28,529 nt of DNA from a virus, in the IMG/VR virus record IMGVR_UViG_3300046751_001047, positions 1 through 28,529 of that record; one strand, 5' to 3'. This document shows, one piece after another, positions 23,323 to 28,495 of this stretch; the first letter of the stretch is position 1, and every line of letters begins with the position of its first letter. Made by a program: the position numbers and the translations under genes. The notes beneath the pieces are model-generated. The model searched no databases, was not told the origin of the DNA, and saw only the letters and a program-made list of their open reading frames with translations.

Positions 23323-23931
23323 TTAATGCAGAGGTTTGAGATCGGAGACATATGATAGATCGTCCGGGTCAATCTTATCGTTGCGTAGCTCCATCAATAG
23401 TTGATAGGTCGAATGCCATGAGTCATTGGCGTCATATTTGCCACCCATTTCGCTGTATAAGATGTAATCAAGTACGGCGGTCACACAGTTTGCTGTGGGT
23501 AAGGCTGTGACATTTTTTGTTTTGTTTTCTTGGATCGATTGTACAGCTTCTTCTACACTTGTTCGTGCATTATCGATAAGATATTCTTCTTCGAAGTTTT
23601 CTGTATTGTTAGATAACCAATCAGCCATATGTTGTGCTGTTGTATCGAGTTCTTTGATCCAGTGATCGAAGTCGTTGGTTATCTTTTTTGGCTCATCAAC
23701 AATTTTAGCAGCGCGTGTTTGATGATAGTCAGTTGATTCGATTACTTGTGTGATGTTTGCACTGTAGCAGTATTCTGATTCAATTAGCTGCGCATATAAT
23801 TTTTGTGCGTAATCTAATGATTCGCATACTTGGTAATTATTTGTTGTTACTTCTGGATTTAGTTCAGATTTTTTATTAGTTGTACACCAGACGACGATGT
23901 AGGTTTTATCAGATTCTTTATTGTTATTCAT
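23323..23931 (-). CDS. Hypothetical protein, 202 aa
   Basis: A 202-residue acidic protein. The N-terminus (TYIVVWCTTNKKSE, then YQVCESLDYAQKLYAQLI) looks like a beta strand plus helix of a small alpha/beta domain, followed by charged helices (WIKELDTTAQHMADWLSNNT, NARTSVEEAVQSIQENKT). No catalytic motif is seen. The start lies 13 nt after the gp88-like stop, with no Shine-Dalgarno and no CACACACC element. No family is recognised. Confidence 0.65.
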   Translation of the reverse strand: MNNNKESDKTYIVVWCTTNKKSELNPEVTTNNYQVCESLDYAQKLYAQLIESEYCYSANITQVIESTDYHQTRAAKIVDEPKKITNDFDHWIKELDTTAQHMADWLSNNTENFEEEYLIDNARTSVEEAVQSIQENKTKNVTALPTANCVTAVLDYILYSEMGGKYDANDSWHSTYQLLMELRNDKIDPDDLSYVSDLKPLH

Positions 23932-23944
23932 ATGTAGTTAGGTG

Positions 23945-24697
23945 TTATACGGATTTGGCAGCAGAATAGCCGGTGTATCCGTGGTTCTTGCTAAGGTTAC
24001 GCAAGGCTTTGCTTGCATCAGATCCGGCAGGTTGGGTGCCGTGGATTAATTGACCGAATGATGGTCCTGGGTTGTATGCATGACTGTCGTCGTGATCAAG
24101 TTCGAGACCTTTGCGATCAGCTTCGTCATAGGAGTATATAACTTCGGCAGACTTTAGATTGTGCTCATCAATTAAATGATCGAAGCGTCCACCACGACTA
24201 GCGTTCAATTCGAAGTTTGAAGGTATTTGGTCGAGGTTTTGAGTCCAGAGGTCGATGCGTTTTGTGTATGCATAGAACTTTGTAGGCTTGAACTCTTTGG
24301 CTAATCGCATCCACGCAAGGAAGTAACTTCTGTTGAAGAAATCACCACCGACATGGGCTCGGATGATAGGTCGTTGGCCGTGGTTTTTGATGTATTTGTT
24401 ATGCAGTGGTTGTAAGCTTGCATGTAGTTTTGTGAACATTTGTTTGCTTGAGCATTTGCGTAATATATTGAAGTTAACATTACGGTTGCGTCGTACTGCA
24501 CTGTGTCGTGCTTCCATTGTTGCTGCGTAGCAACGATAGACTGTATCAGGACCGTCGGTAATTTTACCTGTTTTTGGATCAGCTTTGGACAAACACTCAA
24601 GAGCAGCAGGGCACGAATGCCCCGATGCTAGTGAGAAGTGAATAATACGTTTGGGTAACTTGGCGTTACCGTGTTGCCAATTGAGTTTATTGTTCAT
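23945..24697 (-). CDS. gp88-like phage protein
   Basis: A 250-residue protein resembling the GP88 family of phages (named after gene 88 of mycobacteriophages; function unknown). The diagnostic N-terminus is present: LNWQHGNAKLPKRIIHFSLA (5-24) followed by SGHSCPAALEC with Cys29 and Cys35, and YRCYAATMEARHSAVRRNR with Cys56. These cysteines may bind metal or an iron-sulfur cluster; that is inference. Later parts include RAHVGGDFFN, KFYAYTKRIDLW and a charged C-terminus. An in-frame upstream start at 24793 exists, but the ATG at 24697 is 8 nt after an AACCACACACC element and overlaps the stop of the CxxC mini-protein as ATGA, so it is preferred. Confidence 0.75.
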   Translation of the reverse strand: MNNKLNWQHGNAKLPKRIIHFSLASGHSCPAALECLSKADPKTGKITDGPDTVYRCYAATMEARHSAVRRNRNVNFNILRKCSSKQMFTKLHASLQPLHNKYIKNHGQRPIIRAHVGGDFFNRSYFLAWMRLAKEFKPTKFYAYTKRIDLWTQNLDQIPSNFELNASRGGRFDHLIDEHNLKSAEVIYSYDEADRKGLELDHDDSHAYNPGPSFGQLIHGTQPAGSDASKALRNLSKNHGYTGYSAAKSV

Positions 24698-24819
24698 GCT
24701 GTTTTGGTGTGTGGTTTTATTGTTTTCCATTGTAAGCAGGGGAAACACCCCCCTAACTGATATTGGTTGTAGTAGATGATGCGTGAATTGCACATTGGGC
24801 AGATTCGCATCGAGTTCAT
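24694..24819 (-). CDS. 41-aa CxxC...CxxC mini-protein (possibly longer)
   Basis: From ATG 24819 the frame gives MNSMRICPMCNSRIIYYNQY followed by QLGGCFPCLQW and a basic tail. CPMC and CFPC 15 residues apart form a small zinc-ribbon-like site. The stop overlaps the gp88-like start as ATGA. Upstream the frame stays open and protein-like (GFALKILRNRKKYTPTEISE) to about 24921 but has no ATG, GTG or TTG; only ATT codons (24918, 24909) are available next to the DUF932-like stop. Either the short form is made or a rare start is used. It may bind nucleic acid; not shown. Confidence 0.5.
   Translation of the reverse strand: MNSMRICPMCNSRIIYYNQYQLGGCFPCLQWKTIKPHTKTA
24706..24716 (-). promoter_or_regulatory. 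AACCACACACC pre-start element, copy e
   Basis: Exact copy, 8 nt upstream of ATG 24697 (gp88-like). It lies in the end of the CxxC mini-protein frame, where it encodes KPHTK. Confidence 0.65.
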
Positions 24820-24904
24820 TATTTCGACAGTGCGGTTAGCTTCTGAGATCTCTGTAGGTGTATATTTTTTACGGTTACGGAGGATCTTGAGGGCGAATCC
24901 GAGA

Positions 24905-25729
24905 TTAATTGTTGGAATCTATTAGTTGTAGCTGACCTTGAGATTGATTGTATTCAAGCTCAGGAACATATGATGACATTTCATGTTCGATTTGATTGTT
25001 GCAGAAATGATCGAATACATTGTGCAGTGCGATACCACGCTTGGCTGAGTCAGCGATTTGTACTGGGGATTCTTTGTGAATCTCAGTAAATGCGTTGAAT
25101 GCAGACCAGGCATTGCGATCGGAGAATGCATCGTGACGAGGTTCAACATACTCTTCGAATACTTTGCGAGCTTTGCTGGGGTTGATTGCTTTGTGGATGA
25201 TAGCATCACCAAGCAATTGAGCGAAGTCGGAGTCAGATAGCTCAGTAGCTTTGTATCCGTTGTATCGATGTTCGTTCTTGATCCATGTATTGATGACACC
25301 GTTGAACATGTCAGATACACGATTATTGAACGATTCGTGTACATTTTTCGTGTGCTTGCTGGAGATGATGTGATCACCAGAGAAGCAACCGTTACTGCAT
25401 ACGAGAACAGATGAACCGGAACATGCGGATGCACCGAAGCGTTTGTTGTGGCTGTTACGAATGCCCAGCATGTTACGGTAGACACCATTGTCTGATTCCA
25501 TGTACATGGTTGCGAACATGTCAGGGTATGGTTGAACAATACCGTCAGACATTACATCGACAAGGCTGTAGTGAATCTCGTCGATTGCTAGGTTGCGAGC
25601 ATCGGCATGTTCGATGACAGTTTCCATGACACGATGGTGTGCCATTGGTTGCCATGTATCGGTGGCACCGGGCGTTGGTACTGATGATAGTCCGTTGAAG
25701 TCAACGGTGCGTGATTTATTTAATCTCAT
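24905..25729 (-). CDS. DUF932-like phage/plasmid protein
   Basis: A 274-residue protein resembling the DUF932 family of phages and plasmids, whose role is unknown. The recognisable core is NMLGIRNSHNKRFGASACSG (86-105) then VLVCSNGCFSGDH (108-120), where the CSNG turn is the family signature. A helical C-terminal half follows (AQLLGDAIIHKAINPSKARK, AWSAFNAFTEIHK). The N-terminus LSSVPTPGATDTWQPMAHHR fits the usual lead-in. Length is typical. The ATG at 25729 has an AACCACACACC element 18 nt upstream; the spacer is longer than in other copies. Confidence 0.78.
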   Translation of the reverse strand: MRLNKSRTVDFNGLSSVPTPGATDTWQPMAHHRVMETVIEHADARNLAIDEIHYSLVDVMSDGIVQPYPDMFATMYMESDNGVYRNMLGIRNSHNKRFGASACSGSSVLVCSNGCFSGDHIISSKHTKNVHESFNNRVSDMFNGVINTWIKNEHRYNGYKATELSDSDFAQLLGDAIIHKAINPSKARKVFEEYVEPRHDAFSDRNAWSAFNAFTEIHKESPVQIADSAKRGIALHNVFDHFCNNQIEHEMSSYVPELEYNQSQGQLQLIDSNN

Positions 25730-25747
25730 GATATTATTGTTAGTTTT

Positions 25748-25758
25748 GGTGTGTGGTT
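25748..25758 (-). promoter_or_regulatory. AACCACACACC element, copy f
   Basis: Exact copy, 18 nt upstream of ATG 25729, in the gap after the WYL_2-like gene. The spacer contains ACTAACAATAAT. Confidence 0.6.
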
Positions 25759-25766
25759 GTTGTTGA

Positions 25767-26111
25767 TTAAGCCATAGACAGAATGTTGTCTGGCTGTTTA
25801 GAGGTTGTAGTTGTCAGATCGATAAGCTCAGTAATAGGCTGAGGTTTGATGTTGTATACGCGTCCGTATCCTCGAACTTGTAGCACAGTGTCGAGGTTGA
25901 GTGTTCGATATCCACCATCGTTACCCATGAGCCAGATTGTAATGTAGCTGTTATCTGGTTTTGCGATTGATCGACCAGTACCTTTGAGATGGCGTTTAAC
26001 TTTCATTCGGGCATTGGCAGATCTGATGTCGCCGTTTTTCTTGATCCATGTAATATGGAATATTGAACCCTGTAATGATCTCAGGAATTCTAGGAGTTTA
26101 GTTCTGTGCAT
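25767..26111 (-). CDS. WYL_2-like (DUF2693) small-barrel protein
   Basis: A 114-residue protein. Residues 10-70, SIFHITWIKKNGDIRSANAR then KVKRHLKG and later YITIWLMGNDGGYRTLNLD, follow the pattern of WYL_2/DUF2693 proteins, a Sm-like SH3 barrel found in phages and thought to bind nucleic acid or ligands. The C-terminal part (YNIKPQPITELIDL then a Thr-rich tail) is unrecognised. The frame is open to 26174, but the ATG at 26111 lies 2 nt after the stop of the 28-aa membrane peptide, so it is preferred. Confidence 0.6.
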   Translation of the reverse strand: MHRTKLLEFLRSLQGSIFHITWIKKNGDIRSANARMKVKRHLKGTGRSIAKPDNSYITIWLMGNDGGYRTLNLDTVLQVRGYGRVYNIKPQPITELIDLTTTTSKQPDNILSMA

Positions 26112-26113
26112 AT

Positions 26114-26200
26114 CTATTGCGTAGGATAGTTGAAGAACAGATCGTAGATCATGTATCCAAGAATGCATGACCACGGTAGCGTTAGTATTAGTAGTTCCAT
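26114..26200 (-). CDS. 28-aa membrane mini-protein
   Basis: ATG 26200 to TAG 26114-26116 encodes MELLILTLPWSCILGYMIYD followed by LFFNYPTQ: one hydrophobic helix with an aromatic end. The ATG follows ATCCACACACC with 2 nt between, the same geometry as at larger genes, and the stop is 2 nt before the next start. It could be a small toxic or regulatory membrane peptide, or only a translated leader for the WYL_2-like gene. No family is recognised. Confidence 0.5.
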   Translation of the reverse strand: MELLILTLPWSCILGYMIYDLFFNYPTQ

Positions 26201-26202
26201 AT

Positions 26203-26213
26203 GGTGTGTGGAT
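26203..26213 (-). promoter_or_regulatory. ATCCACACACC pre-start element, copy g
   Basis: Variant copy (AT at 5' end), 2 nt upstream of ATG 26200; it reveals the 28-aa ORF. Confidence 0.6.
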
Positions 26214-26801
26214 TTAGTTGTTATTGGATGATTCACGCCAGAGTTCTAAGTCGAGCTCACGGGGTGACATGTTGAATTTACAGGCACACCCAAGGAACAT
26301 TGCTTCGAGACATGCATATTCATTAGGATCCTGTGGTGTTTGTTCAGGCACGGGATATTTTGGGAATTCTCGTGCAAGAAAGCGTAATATATGAACATCG
26401 AGAGCGGCGACTTCTTGCCATGGTCGATTGTTCATTACAAAGAAGGATGCGGTTTTGAGACCGATACCCGGGATGATAGTGAAGTCATCTCGGTGAGCGA
26501 ACCGGAGGAAGTTACCGGATCGTATTTTGCGTCCGTCTTCTAGCTCGCCGAAGCCGATTGTTTCCCATGCTTTGGTGAGTCGATCGTATTGACCGATGCC
26601 ATGTTTACGGAGTAATCCGCGTATACGATTACCGTGCGAGCGTATAACACTAGTTGCAGGCTCATCTTCCATTAATGCATTGAAGCGTGGTGTGATCGTT
26701 GCGGATGATTTGCCAGCTACACAGGTTGTCCAGAGCAGGAACTCTGTTAGCTGACTTACATCCCGAGATGCAGAGTATGGTTTTTTGTAGTCGATAGTCA
26801 T
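26214..26801 (-). CDS. HhH-GPD DNA glycosylase/lyase (8-oxoguanine glycosylase-like)
   Basis: A 195-residue enzyme predicted to remove damaged bases, probably 8-oxoguanine, and nick the abasic site. The hairpin motif IIPGIGLKTASF (109-120) has the catalytic-type Lys116, and AALDVHILRFL (132-142) has Asp135, the pair used by bifunctional glycosylases. The N-terminus TEFLLWTTCVAGKSSATITP and KHGIGQYDRLTKAWE (67-81) resemble the archaeal-type (AGOG-like) glycosylases rather than MutY. The endonuclease-III cluster pattern C-x6-C-x2-C-x5-C is absent, as expected for that type. The longer start at 26867 lies in the HNH gene; ATG 26801 follows an AACCACACACC element at 3 nt and is preferred. Repair may protect the genome or serve the phage in nucleotide recycling; the substrate is inferred. 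Confidence 0.78.
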   Translation of the reverse strand: MTIDYKKPYSASRDVSQLTEFLLWTTCVAGKSSATITPRFNALMEDEPATSVIRSHGNRIRGLLRKHGIGQYDRLTKAWETIGFGELEDGRKIRSGNFLRFAHRDDFTIIPGIGLKTASFFVMNNRPWQEVAALDVHILRFLAREFPKYPVPEQTPQDPNEYACLEAMFLGCACKFNMSPRELDLELWRESSNNN

Positions 26802-26804
26802 GAT

Positions 26805-26815
26805 GGTGTGTGGTT
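26805..26815 (-). promoter_or_regulatory. AACCACACACC pre-start element, copy h
   Basis: Exact copy, 3 nt upstream of ATG 26801 (glycosylase). Confidence 0.7.
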
Positions 26816-26817
26816 GA

Positions 26818-27633
26818 TTAAGCGGCTTTTTGCCAGTTGAGTTTTGAGCCCTTGGATAGATTGTCATATGCCCAGAGCGGTTGAAGATTAGTGTAATGAA
26901 AACACTTTTTTTGTTCAGATGGTTTGGTTAGATCAAAGGATGCACAGGGTACGATGTGATCGATGTGCCACGCACCTTGATTTTGCCAAGACATGCCTAT
27001 TGTGAATTGTGATTCTAAGTGTTGTCTTAATTTAATTAGAGTACACCCTACTAGTTTTTGAGAAGAGAAGTACTTATCGGCTTTGAAGTTACGCAAAGCA
27101 TTTCTAATTCGGTCACTAATTAATTTTCTTAGTACGAAGTGTGGATCTGTTGCGTAGCGTATGGCTCTTTCAATTCTTCGTTTTTGTTTATATTTTTCTG
27201 TGTTTTGGTACGCTCGATCTGCTAGATTTTTATGTTTTTTATTTTCAGGTATTGCGTAGTGAGCTTTATGAATTTCAAGGTATTTTGCATAGTCTTCTGT
27301 TGTGAACCAGCGTTCTTGATTATATTTTGAATTCCACTTGTCATAGACTAAGTTAGGTTCTGTTGGATGCGGGTATCCTCGTTTGAAAGTACCTTTAGGT
27401 AACCCTGTCTTTAGTTTTGATTGAGGTATTTTTGTAACATTTTTAGTAGCTATACACTTCGCGGTTTTGCTATTTTTATGAGTCCAGTGTTCAGGAGTTG
27501 TATTACTGGGTCTGTAACCTACAAATAAATAATTCTTATTATTTGGGTGTATGTGATTTCTTTTAAATGTGTTTTTGGGTAGGTGGGTTTGAAGTTTAAA
27601 GTTAATGTGATTTTTATTTGTTTGATTTGGCAT
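26818..27633 (-). CDS. HNH endonuclease with duplicated N-terminal module
   Basis: A 271-residue basic protein. The C-terminal HNH domain reads GMSWQNQGAWHIDHIVPC (213-230), then ASFDL and CFHYTNLQPLWAYDNLSKGS (244-263), the WHIDHI...NLQPL.NLSKGS pattern of phage homing-type HNH nucleases. The N-terminus has an internal duplication: residues 13-50 (KLQTHLPKNTFKRNH...EHW) match 73-109 (KLKTGLPKGTFKRGY...ERW). These modules may bind DNA. The A/T- and K/N-rich composition differs from the late genes, which suggests recent entry as a mobile endonuclease. The ATG lies 3 nt after a variant of the pre-start element (AACCGCACACC), and the gene is the first of the minus-strand module. Confidence 0.85.
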   Translation of the reverse strand: MPNQTNKNHINFKLQTHLPKNTFKRNHIHPNNKNYLFVGYRPSNTTPEHWTHKNSKTAKCIATKNVTKIPQSKLKTGLPKGTFKRGYPHPTEPNLVYDKWNSKYNQERWFTTEDYAKYLEIHKAHYAIPENKKHKNLADRAYQNTEKYKQKRRIERAIRYATDPHFVLRKLISDRIRNALRNFKADKYFSSQKLVGCTLIKLRQHLESQFTIGMSWQNQGAWHIDHIVPCASFDLTKPSEQKKCFHYTNLQPLWAYDNLSKGSKLNWQKAA

Positions 27634-27636
27634 GTT

Positions 27637-27647
27637 GGTGTGCGGTT
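27637..27647 (-). promoter_or_regulatory. AACCGCACACC pre-start element, copy i (variant)
   Basis: Single G-for-A variant, 3 nt upstream of ATG 27633. It is the only copy with this change and also the only one with a complementary partner nearby (27720-27728). Confidence 0.65.
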
Positions 27648-27687
27648 AATTGTTAGTTAGTAGCAGGACACTAACCCCTGCTTTCTC

Positions 27688-27712
27688 CACCCCATAGGAT
27701 CTTAAAATCCTG
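27688..27712 (-). repeat. 25-nt repeat, copy 2
   Basis: Identical to 20873-20897, here 55 nt upstream of the HNH start. Contains the AGGAT/ATCCT hairpin and, on the minus strand, GGGGTGGAG, which might be part of a ribosome-binding or regulatory site. Confidence 0.75.
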
Positions 27713-27992
27713 CCTGAGCTAACCGCACCGCCTTCCCCACCCTTCCGTTGTAGAATATTGGATCTGCTGAATATGCAGGTTTTAGGATGCAGGGATGCAG
27801 GTTTTGGGGTAGAATCCGTAGGTTATTGGTCGGAACTAGGTAGGATGCAGGTTTTAGGATGCAGGAAGTACTGCTCACGCATGTATGATAGTTGCTAGCC
27901 AAATGCATGTATGATAACTGCGAGCCATCGATATTCGATTGACTCGAGCTCGGCCGGGGGGCATAAGAAATGCGTACAGTTGGTAATCTCAT
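27702..27992 (-). CDS. Doubtful 96-aa ORF across the repeat region
   Basis: ATG 27992 follows an exact AACCACACACC element at 2 nt, so translation may start here; the first codons ATGAGATTA equal those of the DUF932-like gene. The protein (MRLPTVRISYAPRPSSSQ...) has no protein-like pattern after residue 20, because it runs through the direct repeats (ILKPA occurs twice) and ends in the 25-nt repeat. It is probably a gene remnant or a chance frame. Confidence 0.25.
   Translation of the reverse strand: MRLPTVRISYAPRPSSSQSNIDGSQLSYMHLASNYHTCVSSTSCILKPASYLVPTNNLRILPQNLHPCILKPAYSADPIFYNGRVGKAVRLAQAGF
27773..27865. repeat. Iteron-like cluster of ATGCAGG repeats
   Basis: Five copies of ATGCAGG start at 27773, 27787, 27795, 27845 and 27859. 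The 21-nt unit at 27773-27793 recurs exactly at 27845-27865. Lying between divergent transcription units, such repeats are often binding sites for a replication initiator or regulator. No initiator gene is in the window. Confidence 0.6.
27879..27926. repeat. Tandem 22-nt repeats GCATGTATGATA..TGC.AGCC
   Basis: Copies at 27879-27900 and 27905-27926 differ at 3 of 22 positions and start 26 nt apart, between two and three helical turns. A third relative is at 21010-21030. Binding sites for a regulator, or promoters on the minus strand, are possible. Confidence 0.6.
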
Positions 27993-27994
27993 AT

Positions 27995-28005
27995 GGTGTG
28001 TGGTT
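27995..28005 (-). promoter_or_regulatory. AACCACACACC pre-start element, copy j
   Basis: Exact copy, 2 nt upstream of ATG 27992 of the doubtful 96-aa ORF. Confidence 0.6.
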
Positions 28006-28020
28006 AGTAACATGTATTGA

Positions 28021-28049
28021 GGGTCAGGTTGCCGCCTGGCCCTTTTTTT
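28021..28049 (+). terminator. Plus-strand rho-independent terminator without an obvious gene
   Basis: GGGTCAGG (28021-28028) pairs with CCTGGCCC (28035-28042), loop 6 nt, followed by seven T. The one imperfect pair is U-G in plus RNA but C-A in minus RNA, so it acts on plus-strand transcripts. No plus-strand gene precedes it in the 2 kb to the left; it could end a small RNA from 27.65-28.02 kb or insulate the genes to the right. Confidence 0.75.
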
Positions 28050-28119
28050 GGGTCAAAGGTGATTACATACGTATTACAATGGATTGCATGTCAATCACAG
28101 GTGTAAAATAATTATTCAC

Positions 28120-28362
28120 ATGCCAAAGCCACGAGACTATAAGCGTGAGTATAAATCATACCACAAGAAGCCTGCTCAGAAGAAGCGAAGGGCTCAGAGG
28201 AATACCGCGCGTCGAAAAATGACCAAGGCGGGTCTTGTGCGCAAAGGTGACGGCAAGGATGTCGATCATAAGAATCGAAACACGGCGGATAATCGTCGGA
28301 AGAATCTTAGGGTAGTCTCAAAGTCCAAAAATCGTAGCTTCTCAAGAAAGAAGAAGAAGTGA
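28120..28362 (+). CDS. Small HNH-like basic phage protein
   Basis: An 80-residue very basic protein: MPKPRDYKREYKSYHKKPAQ, then KGDGKDVDHKNRNTADNRRK and NLRVVSKSKNRSF. The DVDHKN...N-x-NLRV...KNRS pattern is the core of an HNH nuclease (His50 metal region, Asn residues of the second helix), and this form is widespread in marine phages. It is shorter than most HNH enzymes, so it may be a nicking nuclease for packaging or have lost activity. The in-frame ATG at 28084 is less likely because the family starts MPKPRDY. No Shine-Dalgarno is seen. It is the first clear plus-strand gene. Confidence 0.8.
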   Translation: MPKPRDYKREYKSYHKKPAQKKRRAQRNTARRKMTKAGLVRKGDGKDVDHKNRNTADNRRKNLRVVSKSKNRSFSRKKKK

Positions 28363-28493
28363 GCGAGGAGTCAGAGGTCACACATACGCATGTGCTGGCT
28401 GACTTCGATAACGGATTCGTTGTAGTCCTTTATACCAAGAGCAATACGCTAAATTGGCCCAATGTGTTGGTAGAACTTATTAAAACGCTGTAA
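28359..28493 (+). CDS. 44-aa hypothetical protein coupled to the HNH-like gene
   Basis: GTG at 28359 overlaps the HNH-like stop as GTGA, and the frame runs to TAA 28491-28493: SEESEVTHTHVLADFDNGFV then VVLYTKSNTLNWP and LVELIKTL. It has balanced composition and a plausible alpha/beta pattern, so it looks genuine. No family is recognised. A second gene starts 2 nt after its stop. Confidence 0.55.
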   Translation: MSEESEVTHTHVLADFDNGFVVVLYTKSNTLNWPNVLVELIKTL

Positions 28494-28495
28494 AT

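Larger units (their letters stand above)
27636..27728 (-). other. Cloverleaf-like foldable leader (tRNA-sized)
   Basis: On the minus strand GTGCGGTTA (27728-27720) can pair with TAACCGCAC (27648-27640), enclosing two hairpins: AGGAT/ATCCT (27711-27707 with 27700-27696) and AGCAGG/CCTGCT (27682-27677 with 27667-27662). The 3' side of the closing stem is followed by A and CCA. The D-arm is missing and 13 nt separate the second hairpin from the closing stem, so it is not a normal tRNA. It may be a regulatory RNA fold. Confidence 0.3.

Noticed and set aside
27773-27926. CRISPR-like array
   Set aside because: Repeats are short, unevenly spaced and of two different kinds, with no unique spacers of constant length.
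27911-28111. 66-codon plus-strand frame
   Set aside because: It reads through the plus-strand terminator and shows no protein character.
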